Positions 1 through 8,074 of a stretch of DNA of 27,359 nt are shown one piece after another; positions within the stretch are counted from its first letter, which is position 1; the number at the start of each line of letters is the position of its first letter. Origin of the DNA: Thermoplasmata archaeon (GTDB lineage: Archaea > Thermoplasmatota > Thermoplasmata > UBA184); contig JAKAZU010000012.1 in the NCBI GenBank assembly GCA_021826525.1, positions 1 through 27,359 of the forward strand, given 5' to 3'. Under the pieces are notes generated by a model. The model worked only from the letters and a program-made list of their open reading frames with translations. It made no database searches and was not told the origin of the DNA. A program made the position numbers and the translations under genes.

Positions 1-36
1 ACCTCTACGTGAAGGCCGTGTCCGTTCGCCGCGTCG

Positions 37-1035
37 CTACTCGCGGATCCCCTCGCTCGTGAGCGAGTAGACCGCCTCCCCCTCGGGGAGGTTCGGCGAA
101 TCGATGAGGCGCGCGATGCGCTTCGGGGGCTTGGATTTGCGCAAGTAGAGCCGGTAGGTGGAGGCGTGCGCCACGATGTTCCCTCCGATCGGGCGAGTCG
201 GATCGCCGAAGAGGATATCGGGGCGCGCCATGACCTGGTTCGTGACCACGACGGCGGCGTTGTACGTGTCGGCGAAGCGCAGGAGCTCATGGAGATGCTT
301 GTTCAGGAGCTGCTGCCGGGGGGCGAGCTCGCCTCGTCCGGCGTACTCGGACCGAAAGTGCGCGGTGAGGGAGTCGACCACGAGGAGCCGGATCGGTCTC
401 TGCCGAGCGAGTTCCTGGGCCTTCTGGACGAGGAGCATCTGGTGGCTCGAGTTGAACGCCCGGGCGACGTGGATCTTGGTGAGCGCCTCCTGCGGGTCGA
501 GGCCGACGGCCTTCGACATGTCGATGATCCGCTCCGGACGGAACGTGCTCTCGGTGTCGATGTAGACCGTCTCACCGAGCAGCCCTCCCTGGGCAATGGG
601 CAGTTGGACGTCCACGGCGATCTGGTGGGCGATCTGGGTCTTCCCGGTGCCGAACTCTCCCGCGAACTCCGTGATCGCCTGGGTCTCGACGCCGCCGCCC
701 AGGAGTTCGTCTAGCGCCTTCGCGTTGAGCGTGATGCGCCCCAGTTTCTTGCGCCGCTCGAGGACTTGGGTCCCGAGCTCGAACCCGCCGACGTCGGCCT
801 TCCGGCGCGCCTCCCCGATGATCTTCTGGGCGATGGTCAGTCCGATGTCCGCGGCTTCCGCGATGTCCCCGGGGGAGGCGACCGCGAGCTCCATGAGGTC
901 GGTGTAACCGGCCTCTCGGAGCTTGTCGGCCGTCGTTGCGCCGACGCCGGGGAGATCCTCGAGCGCAATCTCGGTCTTCTCGGGAACGGTCGGCTCCGCC
1001 GGTGAGACTGCGCGAGCGATCGGTTTCGGCGACAC
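37..1035 (-). CDS. radA: DNA repair and recombination protein RadA (archaeal RecA/Rad51)
   Basis: RadA forms ATP-dependent filaments on single-stranded DNA and carries out homologous pairing and strand exchange. The 332-aa product has the family's usual length and layout: a helix-hairpin-helix region at about residues 27-45 ([13 protein letters not shown]), then the RecA core with Walker A GEFGTGKT at 126-133 and Walker B RLLVVDS at 216-222. The conserved GGGIETQ-like stretch appears as GGGVETQ (113-119). The start is GTG at 1035. A CTTAT box at 1061-1065 lies about 28 nt upstream, so the mRNA is probably leaderless and radA has its own promoter although purC lies just upstream on the same strand. 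In the inter-domain linker the polymerisation motif, often FxxA in archaeal RadA, reads FELG here. Identification is secure. Confidence 0.98.
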   Translation of the reverse strand: MSPKPIARAVSPAEPTVPEKTEIALEDLPGVGATTADKLREAGYTDLMELAVASPGDIAEAADIGLTIAQKIIGEARRKADVGGFELGTQVLERRKKLGRITLNAKALDELLGGGVETQAITEFAGEFGTGKTQIAHQIAVDVQLPIAQGGLLGETVYIDTESTFRPERIIDMSKAVGLDPQEALTKIHVARAFNSSHQMLLVQKAQELARQRPIRLLVVDSLTAHFRSEYAGRGELAPRQQLLNKHLHELLRFADTYNAAVVVTNQVMARPDILFGDPTRPIGGNIVAHASTYRLYLRKSKPPKRIARLIDSPNLPEGEAVYSLTSEGIRE

Positions 1036-1060
1036 ACTCGGATGAGTTGCGCCGGGGGAG

Positions 1061-1065
1061 ATAAG
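1061..1065 (-). promoter_or_regulatory. TATA-like box of radA
   Basis: On the minus strand this reads CTTAT, in very GC-rich surroundings, centred about 28 nt before the GTG start of radA. That spacing fits an archaeal promoter with transcription starting at or beside the start codon. Confidence 0.45.
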
Positions 1066-1101
1066 CGTGGGGGAGAGGTCGCGAAACGGCGGAATCTGCC
1101 G

Positions 1102-2052
1102 TCAGGCGGAGGGGGTGAACGGCTGGCCGGTCAGTCGCTGGTACACGGTGGTATACAGGCGACTGACCTCATCGACCAGGAGCGGGGGCAGCGGCGGGAT
1201 CTCCGGCTCGGGTCCCCCGGCCTGTCGAGCGGCCATCAGGCGATCGTAGTAGCCCGTCGAGCGGTAGTGCTGGCGAACGAACTCCTTGGAGAAATCGACC
1301 TGCCGGCCCCGCTCGAACGCGTCTCGGTCCCAGAATCGGTCCTCGTCCGCGGTCCCGAAGGTGTCGACGACCATCAGTGCTCCGTCCGCGTCGACCCCGA
1401 ACTCCTTCTTTCCATCGACGTGCAACAGGCCGCGCGGGGCGATCTCCCGCTGCATCGCGCCGTCGATCTTCAGGATCGTCTCCTTCAGTTCGTCCATCTG
1501 CCGCCGGTCGAGCGCCGAGAGCTCGAGCGCCTCCTCGATCGTCAAGAGACGATCGATCGGCTCGAGCTTGGTCGTCACCTCGAAGTGAGGCTCGGGGAGC
1601 GGGTCGGCGAACTGCAGGTGCTTGCCCGCGGGGAACCCGAGTTCCTCGGGCGTGACCTTGCCGGAGCGCACCCGGTCCCACATCGACCCGGCGAGGTAGT
1701 ACCGTACGATCAGCTCGAGCGGGATGAGGTAGTTCTTCGGGTGCGGTCCGAGCGAGCTCGGCTGCAGAACGACCTGGACGCGCTTGACGCGCATCGAGGT
1801 CGGGCCCGAGAGGCGCAGGAAGTGGTTGGGGATCTTGTGCGCTCGGCAGCTCTCGAACCAGAACGCGGCCGTCCGGTTCAGCGTCTCTCCCTTGTGGGGG
1901 ATCTCGCTCGGGATGTGTTTGTCGAAGACGGAGATGTCGTTGGTGAAGCGGAACTCGAGCTCGGTGGGGGAGACGGAGTAGACCTCCTTGACCTTGCCTC
2001 GGCGCAGGTACTGGGGCTCGCTCGAGCTCGACGACGGCGGGCTTTTGGGCAT
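1102..2052 (-). CDS. purC: Phosphoribosylaminoimidazole-succinocarboxamide synthase
   Basis: PurC (SAICAR synthetase) joins CAIR and aspartate using ATP in purine biosynthesis. The N-terminal domain has the typical RRGKVKEVYSV nucleotide-binding strand-loop and the FTNDISVFDK motif. The middle has the hallmark RYYLAGSMW, a variant of the family's RxxxxGSxW. The C-terminal part has LLHVDGKKEFG and VVDTFGTADEDRFW, the substrate-binding and DE(S)R-like segments. I place the start at ATG 2052 (316 aa) and not at the open ATG at 2115, because a TTAAAG box at 2076-2081 sits about 26 nt upstream and the longer form would overlap the GNAT gene. The first residues (MPKSPPSSSSS) are low complexity. No other purine gene is in the window. 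Confidence 0.96.
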   Translation of the reverse strand: MPKSPPSSSSSEPQYLRRGKVKEVYSVSPTELEFRFTNDISVFDKHIPSEIPHKGETLNRTAAFWFESCRAHKIPNHFLRLSGPTSMRVKRVQVVLQPSSLGPHPKNYLIPLELIVRYYLAGSMWDRVRSGKVTPEELGFPAGKHLQFADPLPEPHFEVTTKLEPIDRLLTIEEALELSALDRRQMDELKETILKIDGAMQREIAPRGLLHVDGKKEFGVDADGALMVVDTFGTADEDRFWDRDAFERGRQVDFSKEFVRQHYRSTGYYDRLMAARQAGGPEPEIPPLPPLLVDEVSRLYTTVYQRLTGQPFTPSA

Positions 2053-2075
2053 ACCGCGGCGAGGAGGGCTCGGTT

Positions 2076-2081
2076 CTTTAA
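2076..2081 (-). promoter_or_regulatory. TATA-like box of purC
   Basis: Minus-strand TTAAAG, centred 26-27 nt before ATG 2052. It decides the purC start and implies a leaderless transcript. Confidence 0.55.
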
Positions 2082-2111
2082 CCTGATCGACCGGGGCGCG
2101 TTCGATCGGCC

Positions 2112-2654
2112 TCACATCGTGCGGCCGTGCAGGGTGGTGATCGGGCGGAACCCCTGCTTCGTGTAGAAGCGGATCGCGATCTCATTCTGGACGGGGAACT
2201 CCGCCGTGAGCACCCCGGCCCCTTTGGCCTTCAGCGACGCGGAGAGCTCTTGGAGAAGGTATTCTCCCACCCCTCGGCGTCGGTAGAGCGGGAGGAGGTA
2301 GATGTCGAGGATGACGCCCTCCTTCTCCGGGGAGTAGAAGGGCCGCTCCCGGACCCGGGCGCGAACGACCCCGACGACCTTGTCCTTGTCCGTTCCGGCC
2401 CCTTCGGCGGCGAGGACGAGCGCTTCCGGGTCGGAGATGTCGTGCCTCAGGATCTCGGTGGCCCGCTCCTCCGCGTCCGGACGCACCTTGAGCAACGGGT
2501 CGAACTCCTCGTTCAACCGCTTGAGCCGGAGGATGAGTGGGACGAGCTGCGCGATATCGCTCGTGCGCGCGGGCCGCAAGTGGATCGGAACGCTGGGTCC
2601 GGTCGCGGTCGGGTTCGGTCGCTCGGCTTCGGTTTTCCCCTTGGGCGTCGTCAT
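2112..2654 (-). CDS. GNAT-family N-acetyltransferase
   Basis: The 180-aa protein has a single GNAT fold. Strand beta-4 (ILDIYLLPLYRR) leads into the acetyl-CoA pyrophosphate loop RRRGVG (125-130), matching the R/Q-x-x-G-x-G/A motif A. It is followed by the helix GEYLLQELSASLKAKG and the C-terminal strand ending NEIAIRFYTKQGF, typical of motif B. About 24 N-terminal residues are polar and probably disordered. The ATG at 2654 overlaps the malic enzyme stop as ATGA, so the two genes are co-transcribed and probably translationally coupled. The acetyl acceptor (protein N-terminus, small amine or other) cannot be read from the sequence. Confidence 0.9.
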   Translation of the reverse strand: MTTPKGKTEAERPNPTATGPSVPIHLRPARTSDIAQLVPLILRLKRLNEEFDPLLKVRPDAEERATEILRHDISDPEALVLAAEGAGTDKDKVVGVVRARVRERPFYSPEKEGVILDIYLLPLYRRRGVGEYLLQELSASLKAKGAGVLTAEFPVQNEIAIRFYTKQGFRPITTLHGRTM

Positions 2655-4090
2655 CGTTTCCTTCTCCGTGGGCTCTTTTCATCGGGCATCGGCCGCGTGA
2701 CCCCCGAACGCGCCAGTTCGCGGGCGAGTTTTGGGGGGCGTCGCATGACTTCCTGGGCGATCCGGTAGAACTCCGCGCGCGTGCGGGGACGCCCGGCGAT
2801 CCCGAGACGCACCGCTTCCTCCGCGACCGCGGCGGCCACGTGGGGAGAGAACTCCGTCTCCTCCATCGTGGGAAGGATGTGATCGACCGTGAGGCCCGCA
2901 TCGTTGGCGTGGCGGGCGAGCTCCTTGGCCGCGGCGAGGACCACCTCGTCGGGAATCGAACGGGCTCGGGCGTCCAGGATGCCCCGGAACACCGCCGGGA
3001 AGATGAGCGAATTGTTGACCTGGTTGGGAAAATCGCTGCGGCCCGTAGCGACCACTGCAGCGCCGGCGGCCTTCGCGATGTCCGGCCATATCTCCGGGTC
3101 GGGGTTCGCGAGCGCGAAGATGATCGGTCCGGAGGCCATCGCACGGATGTGCTCGGGTCTGACGGTGTCCGGAGCAGGCGTCGAGGCCGCGAGCAACGCA
3201 TCGGCCCCCTCCACCGCCTCGACGAGGCCGCCTCGACGGTCGCCTCCATCGGTTTGCAAGGCGAGCCGATACTTCCACCGGTTGCGGACCATGAGCTCGT
3301 CCACGTCCCGACGCTCGGCGTCGAGGATCCCCTTGTGGTCGACCAGCGTCAGGCGGTGCGGATCGTGGCCGAGGGCGAGGAGGAGTCGGGCGGTGGCGAT
3401 GTTCGCCGCGCCGGCCCCGAGGAGCACGGTGCGCATCGAGCGGACGTCGCGGCCGGTCAGCTCGATGGCGTTCAGGAACCCGGCGATCGTGGCCGCGGCC
3501 GTTCCCAGCTGGTCGTCGTGCCACACAGGGATGGGGAGGCGCTTCTGCAGCTCCTCCAGGATGCGGAAGCACTTCGGGGACGCGATGTCCTCCAGATTGA
3601 TGCCGCCGAACGCCGGTGCGATGCGCTCGACCGTCTCGATGAACGCGGCGTCCGATTCGACGGAGATGGGCAGTGGGATCGCATCGACCCCGCCGAGATA
3701 CTTGAACAGCAGGGCCTTGCCCTCCATGACCGGAAGGGCGGCGCGCGGACCGATGTTCCCGAGGCCGAGCACGCGGCTCCCGTCCGTCACGATCGCGATG
3801 GTGTTTCCACGGCCCGTCAGGTCGAAGGAGCGGTCCGGGTCGGAGGCGATCGCGCGGGAGACTTCGGCGATCCCCGGGGTGTACCATAGGGAGAAGTCCG
3901 CGAGGGAGCGCACCGGGACGCGTGGGACCGTCTCGATCTTCCCGTGGTAGTACTCCGCGAGGCGCAGCGCGCGCGCTCCGAGCGCGTCGGTCCGCTCGGT
4001 CGCTGTGCGCTCGATGGCTTCCTCCGAAGCCCGCTTGCGGCTCCTGCGGTCCGTCTCGGGACCGGACGGCGGCATCGCGGCCTGCACCAT
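2651..4090 (-). CDS. Malate dehydrogenase (oxaloacetate-decarboxylating), malic enzyme
   Basis: Malic enzyme oxidatively decarboxylates malate to pyruvate with NAD(P)+. The 479-aa product shows the malic N-terminal domain with SLWYTPGIAEVS (catalytic Tyr), TDGSRVLGLGNIGP, MEGKALLFKYLGGVDA (catalytic Lys) and the metal-site segment WHDDQLGTA. The Rossmann domain follows (VLLGAGAANIATARLLL), with FALANPDPE and the substrate-loop segment GRSDFPNQVNN. It lacks the C-terminal phosphotransacetylase domain of bacterial MaeB. The start is set at ATG 4090, because a TTAATA box at 4117-4122 lies 29 nt upstream; the longer open frame to 4225 has no family similarity. A GNAT gene follows with a 4-bp overlap. 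Confidence 0.95.
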   Translation of the reverse strand: MVQAAMPPSGPETDRRSRKRASEEAIERTATERTDALGARALRLAEYYHGKIETVPRVPVRSLADFSLWYTPGIAEVSRAIASDPDRSFDLTGRGNTIAIVTDGSRVLGLGNIGPRAALPVMEGKALLFKYLGGVDAIPLPISVESDAAFIETVERIAPAFGGINLEDIASPKCFRILEELQKRLPIPVWHDDQLGTAAATIAGFLNAIELTGRDVRSMRTVLLGAGAANIATARLLLALGHDPHRLTLVDHKGILDAERRDVDELMVRNRWKYRLALQTDGGDRRGGLVEAVEGADALLAASTPAPDTVRPEHIRAMASGPIIFALANPDPEIWPDIAKAAGAAVVATGRSDFPNQVNNSLIFPAVFRGILDARARSIPDEVVLAAAKELARHANDAGLTVDHILPTMEETEFSPHVAAAVAEEAVRLGIAGRPRTRAEFYRIAQEVMRRPPKLARELARSGVTRPMPDEKSPRRRKR

Positions 4091-4116
4091 CGGTCGGGCG
4101 CGACCTAGTGGGCTCG

Positions 4117-4122
4117 TATTAA
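4117..4122 (-). promoter_or_regulatory. TATA-like box of the malic enzyme gene
   Basis: TTAATA on the minus strand, 29-30 nt before ATG 4090. It is the only AT-rich patch in the malic enzyme/rhodanese-MBL intergenic space, so it might also serve the plus-strand gene. Confidence 0.5.
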
Positions 4123-4238
4123 CCCTTTGGATAGACGAAGCCTGGCTTCGGCAATTGACGTATGACCGGGGCCTCCACCGATGGCCGCGGAGCCGGGCCA
4201 CCGAACAGGTCTTGAGCCACCCCACCGTTCAATCCCAT

Positions 4239-5324
4239 GTGCCCTCTTCCCCCGACCCGCTCCCACACCCGTTCTTCCGGACCGCGCGGGAAGGTGCGGT
4301 TCCCCTCATCGGACCGAAGGAGCTGAGCGATCTGATCGAAGGGCCCGAGCCTCCCTTGATGCTCGATGTCCGTCCCGATGCCGAGCGTCGGTGGGTCCAC
4401 CTGCCGGACGACCGGCACGTTCCGATCCATCTGCTCCCGAGAGAGACTGCGGTGTTGCCCCACGACCGGCCGATCGTGACCTACGACCATTTCGGCCCCG
4501 ACGCCCGTCGGGCGGCTGAACTTCTTCGATCGAGGGGATTCGATTCCGCTGCAGCGCTCGAGGGCGGGATCGACGAGTACGCACGCCTCGTCGATCCATC
4601 GCTCCCCCGCTACCGGGAAGGCGAAGGCGAGCGCGGACTCCTCCTCCAACAGCTGCCCCGCCCCGACACCGGGTGCCTCGCGTACTTCCTGGGAGATCCG
4701 GTCGCTCGCGAAGCGGTCCTCATCGATCCGGGGGTCGACACGGATCCGTACCTCGAAGCGCTGCGCGGTGGAGCCTGGCACCTCGCCGCGATCATCGAGA
4801 CCCACACCCACGCCGATCACCTCGCCGGTCACTCGGCCCTGCATCTCGCGACCGATGCGCCGATCTACGTCAGCCGCCGCTCTCCCGCTCAGTACCCGCA
4901 CCGCACCCTTTCGGAAGGAGAGGCGATCGACTTCGGTTCGGAGGAGCTCCGGATCCTCGAGACTCCGGGCCACACGCTCGATCATCTCACGCTGAGGGTT
5001 CGGGATTCGGCCTTCGTAGGCGATACCCTCCTCATCGGCGCCTGCGGCCGCACGGACCTGGGAGATGGTTCGCCGGAGATGCTCTGGGACAGCCTCACCG
5101 GCAAGCTGATGCGCCTCCCGGACGAAGTCGAGGTCTACCCGGCCCATTTCGGACCTCGCCACTCGCTCCCCGCGCGCTACGTCTCCACGATCGGCTTCGA
5201 GCGCGCGACCAACGAGGCGCTGAGCCAGCCCTCGCGGGAGGCGTTCGTTCGGTACATGAGCGAGGGATGGCCCCCGAAACCGACCGGATTCGAACGAATC
5301 GTCCGTGCGAACCTCGAGGGTTGA
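4239..5324 (+). CDS. Rhodanese-like domain fused to metallo-beta-lactamase (persulfide dioxygenase-type)
   Basis: Two domains are visible. The N-terminal part (about residues 17-125 from GTG 4239) is rhodanese-like: VPLIGPKEL, LMLDVRPDAE, RAAELLRSRGFDSAAALEGGIDEYA. The position of the catalytic Cys (normally YCRSG) reads YDHFG, with Asp at nt 4485-4487, so sulfurtransferase activity is probably lost. The C-terminal part is a metallo-beta-lactamase fold with THTHADH (H189, H191, D193, H194), ETPGHTLDH, CGRTDLGDGSPE and VYPAHFG, the set seen in ETHE1/persulfide dioxygenases, which oxidise glutathione- or CoA-type persulfides to sulfite. Known fusions more often carry rhodanese at the C-terminus. 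The start is uncertain: the frame is open back to 4005, and GTG 4239 just precedes the domain. TTG 4155 is an alternative. Confidence 0.85.
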   Translation: MPSSPDPLPHPFFRTAREGAVPLIGPKELSDLIEGPEPPLMLDVRPDAERRWVHLPDDRHVPIHLLPRETAVLPHDRPIVTYDHFGPDARRAAELLRSRGFDSAAALEGGIDEYARLVDPSLPRYREGEGERGLLLQQLPRPDTGCLAYFLGDPVAREAVLIDPGVDTDPYLEALRGGAWHLAAIIETHTHADHLAGHSALHLATDAPIYVSRRSPAQYPHRTLSEGEAIDFGSEELRILETPGHTLDHLTLRVRDSAFVGDTLLIGACGRTDLGDGSPEMLWDSLTGKLMRLPDEVEVYPAHFGPRHSLPARYVSTIGFERATNEALSQPSREAFVRYMSEGWPPKPTGFERIVRANLEG

Positions 5325-5389
5325 CTCTCGAGGTTGCCTCGCGCGCAACCGCGTTTCCTCGCTCGCATCGCGGCGTTTGCGCGACACTC

Positions 5390-5395
5390 TTAAAG
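5390..5395 (+). promoter_or_regulatory. TATA-like box of the MetE gene pair
   Basis: TTAAAG, centred 28 nt before ATG 5421. It supports that start and a leaderless two-gene transcript. Confidence 0.55.
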
Positions 5396-5420
5396 ATGGA
5401 GTCCGGGTCCATCGTCTCCC

Positions 5421-6398
5421 ATGACCGTTCGGACCGCGCTCTCGGGACCGTTCCCGAGGTCGGAAGCGCTCGTCGCGGCGACGCGGGACCTCGATCGGGG
5501 TCGCACGACCGTCGAGGCGGTCGAGGCGCTCTACACCCGTACCGAGAGCGAGGTGCTCGCCCTCGAGCACCGGCTCGGAGTCGACGCGAGCACGGCGGGG
5601 TACTTGCGCTGGCAGGACATCTATCGCCCGATCTCCGAGTCGTGGTCGGGATTCTCGGTGGGCCCGGTCACCCGGATGTTCGAAACGAACACGTTCTTCC
5701 GCCAGCCGATCCTCCTCGGGCCGCCGGAGCGCGTGCCCGGCGCCATCGCCGCATGGATCCCCCTTCCGTTGCGCATGGCGGAGAAGTCCCGGGCGAAGAT
5801 CGTCCTCCCGGGCCCGTACACCTTGGCGCAGGCAGTGGACAATCGCTCGGGAGATACCACCGAGGGACTGATCCATCGGCTCGGACGCCTCCTCGGCGAC
5901 GAGCTGCACGAGCTGCACGGCCGTGGATACTCGATCTTCCAGTTCCAGGAGCCATCCCTCGTCGTGGACCCTCCGACCGGTCCTCGGGCAGAAGCGGTGC
6001 TCGCCGCGTACCGGGCGATCGAGGCACGCTCGAGCGGCTCGACCACGATCGTTTGGACCTACTTCGGGGACGCCGCCTCCGAGCACGCCCTCCTTGACCG
6101 GTTGCCCGTATCGGTGATCGGCGTAGATCTAGCGGAGACCGAGTACGAACGCCTTCGCCCGTGGACCGCCTCCAAGGAGCTCGGCCTCGGCGTGATCGAT
6201 CCCCGCACCACGCTGCCCGAGGATCCCGCGGCGGTCGCCGAGATCGTCGGCAACCTCGCCGCTCGCCTCCAGCCCCCCGGCCTTTGGCTCGGTCCGGGCG
6301 GACCGCTCGACCTGCTGCCGGCCGAGGCGGCCGCTCGCAAGCTCCAGCTGTTACCCATGGCTCGGCAAGCGATCGCCGCTCGAGGGGGCGCTCGATGA
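5421..6398 (+). CDS. MetE-family protein without zinc ligands (N-terminal-half-like partner of methionine synthase)
   Basis: The 325-aa protein is a single UROD/MetE-like TIM barrel. It carries the family segments LPGPYTLAQ (substrate loop, about 128-136) and FQFQEPSLV (the counterpart of QIDEPAL). The zinc-binding set is missing: where the catalytic barrel has HxC there is VWTYF, and no Cys occurs near the C-terminus (WLGPGGPLDLLP). It therefore resembles the non-catalytic N-terminal half of cobalamin-independent methionine synthase, found as a separate gene in several archaea. Its stop overlaps the start of the zinc-containing MetE gene (ATGA, 6395-6398), so the two are almost certainly made together. 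An assembly or methyl-donor-presenting role is inference. Confidence 0.87.
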   Translation: MTVRTALSGPFPRSEALVAATRDLDRGRTTVEAVEALYTRTESEVLALEHRLGVDASTAGYLRWQDIYRPISESWSGFSVGPVTRMFETNTFFRQPILLGPPERVPGAIAAWIPLPLRMAEKSRAKIVLPGPYTLAQAVDNRSGDTTEGLIHRLGRLLGDELHELHGRGYSIFQFQEPSLVVDPPTGPRAEAVLAAYRAIEARSSGSTTIVWTYFGDAASEHALLDRLPVSVIGVDLAETEYERLRPWTASKELGLGVIDPRTTLPEDPAAVAEIVGNLAARLQPPGLWLGPGGPLDLLPAEAAARKLQLLPMARQAIAARGGAR

Positions 6399-7540
6399 CC
6401 TCCCATCCGTTGTTCCCGTCGCAGGAAATCGGGAGCCTGATGAAGCCCCTCTGGCAGTTGCAGGGCGCCCGGGGCGGACCCCTTGACGAGCGCGCGCGGA
6501 AGGAGTTCCAGGCGTGGGACGAACGGATCCACTTCACCCGGGGCGCCGAGGCGATCGCGAGCGCCCTCCTGAGCGGTCCGCCCGGGAGCGTGACGCCCGA
6601 ACAGGTCCGGGACCTCGGCGCGCTCTTCGGCCTGCGCTACTTCGAGAGCGCCGGGCTCGATCGGGTCTACGACGCCGAGGCCCGCCGGATTGAGATGTAC
6701 GAGTACCCGATCCGCCAGATGCACGGCTTCCAGTTCTTCGGCCACGTGCGCTCCTTCGACAACAAGTACTACCTCAAAGCCGCGAACACCGGCGAGATCC
6801 GGCTCGAGCGACCGTACCATACCGAGGAGTTCGAGTTCGTCCGGGCCCATGCGCGGGCGGAGCCCAAAATCCCGATCACGGGCCCGTATACCCTCGCGGA
6901 CTGGTCATTCAACGAACACTTCCTCGCACGCCAGAAGGGCTGGAAGGGGACGGCGAGCCGTCGGGCCGCGCAACGCGAGTTCGTGGTGGAGCTCGCCCGC
7001 AAAGCGATCCGCCCGACCCTGGCCGCGCTGATCGATTCGGGTTGCCGCGTCATCCAGATCGACGAGCCCGCTGCCGGGACGCACCCCGGCGAGGGGGATC
7101 TCGTGGCGGAGGGGTTCAACGCCGCGACCGAAGGTCTGGACGCGGAGTTCTCCATGCACATCTGTTTCTCCGATTACCGCAACCTCTTCCCCGCCCTCCT
7201 CGAAGCGAAGCGCTGCCGTCAGTGGGCCTGGGAGTTCGCCAACCGCGACCGGGACGGACACGACGGCTACGAGGTCCTCAACGTGCTGCGGGAGTACGGT
7301 GACACCCGGAACGTGGGCCTGGGCGTCCTCGACGTGCATCGCGATGAGGTGGAGACCCCGGAGAAGGTCGCGGAGCGGATCGGGCGTGCCGCCCAGATCC
7401 TCGGCGATCCGAAACGGATCTGGGTGAACCCGGATTGCGGCCTGCGGACCCGGAGCCTCGACGTCGCCTACGCCAAGCTCGGGGCCATGCACCGCGGAGC
7501 GGAGCTCGCGCGCGCGGAACTCTCCAACCCACGAACCTGA
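6395..7540 (+). CDS. metE: Methionine synthase, cobalamin-independent, catalytic (zinc) domain
   Basis: The 381-aa product is the C-terminal catalytic half of MetE, which transfers a methyl group to homocysteine. All four zinc ligands are identifiable: H255 and C257 in MHICF, E280 in AWEFANRD, and C348 in NPDCGLRTR. The homocysteine-binding segment QIDEPAAG is at 221-228 and the barrel loop ITGPYTLADW at 161-170. The N-terminal about 100 residues, including RQMHGFQFFGHVRSF, follow the archaeal form. Free-standing archaeal versions lack the N-terminal barrel, and the methyl donor in vivo may be a corrinoid or pterin other than polyglutamyl methyl-THF (family knowledge; not decidable here). The ATG at 6395 overlaps the previous stop by 4 bp. 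Confidence 0.94.
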   Translation: MTSHPLFPSQEIGSLMKPLWQLQGARGGPLDERARKEFQAWDERIHFTRGAEAIASALLSGPPGSVTPEQVRDLGALFGLRYFESAGLDRVYDAEARRIEMYEYPIRQMHGFQFFGHVRSFDNKYYLKAANTGEIRLERPYHTEEFEFVRAHARAEPKIPITGPYTLADWSFNEHFLARQKGWKGTASRRAAQREFVVELARKAIRPTLAALIDSGCRVIQIDEPAAGTHPGEGDLVAEGFNAATEGLDAEFSMHICFSDYRNLFPALLEAKRCRQWAWEFANRDRDGHDGYEVLNVLREYGDTRNVGLGVLDVHRDEVETPEKVAERIGRAAQILGDPKRIWVNPDCGLRTRSLDVAYAKLGAMHRGAELARAELSNPRT

Positions 7541-7619
7541 CCGAGGATTCCACCGGTCGCCGATGCTCGAGGGACTTCCCCCTTAGGATCTCTGGCTCCT
7601 CGAACGGCTTCGGTTCCGT

Positions 7620-8028
7620 ACCCGCCGGGCCGCAAGTGGCGGGCAAAGTTCCGCAACGTTGCTTCGAGCGCGGGAAGCGTACGTACGTATCCGATCGCGC
7701 TGAACAGGCACGTGATCACATCGAATTCCTTGGCGAGATCGAAAGACTCCATTCGACCCTGCGTGAACGGAACTCGGGGGAGACGTCATCGAGCGAGCCG
7801 AAGCATCGAGGCGCACGCGCCGATCCCTTGAGCGGCGTACCATCGCTGGAAGTACTGGAGGTGACCCTCCGTGCCGCACGCTACATCGAGCAGCGTTCGG
7901 GCACGCGGAGGGCCGAACCGTCGGACGATGGCGCGGACCCGGCGCGCCTCGCTCCCGTAGCGAGCTTCCGAGCATATCCGATCGTAGTAGCTCGCGAGCT
8001 CGTCGTGCATTCGGGTCGACTTCGTCAT
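7620..8028 (-). pseudogene. Broken class I SAM-dependent methyltransferase
   Basis: Read from ATG 8028, the frame begins with a methyltransferase N-terminus (DELASYYDRI) and motif I LLDVACGTEGHL. It then meets an in-frame TGA at 7786-7788 after MLRLAR. The same frame continues after the stop with recognisable family sequence: RLPRVPF, FDLAKEFDVITCLFSAIGYV and RHLRPGG. Similarity ends near 7620, about 135 codons in, where intact relatives run to well over 200. Motif I itself is abnormal (GTEGHL where GTGxHL is expected). CGA-TGA-CGT suggests a C-to-T change in an Arg codon. It lies 46 bp after the map stop, at the end of the ndk-tsaC-map run. Selenocysteine or a sequencing error are less likely alternatives, given the missing C-terminus. 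Confidence 0.8.
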
Positions 8029-8074
8029 GGCCGGCGGCCCCTGTTCCAGCGACCGGGGCCCGGGGGTGCGTTCC

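Noticed and set aside
2537..3889. 450-codon open frame on the plus strand
   Set aside because: It is antisense to the malic enzyme, rich in Arg/Gly/Asp with no motif. Long antisense frames are expected at this GC content.
4119..6086. 655-codon open frame on the minus strand
   Set aside because: It runs antisense to both the rhodanese-MBL gene and the first MetE gene, which have clear domains. Its composition is that of a shadow frame.
7786..7788. TGA in the methyltransferase frame read as selenocysteine
   Set aside because: The residue is not at a Cys/Sec position of the family (relatives tend to have a basic residue), and the gene is truncated further on, so decay is simpler.
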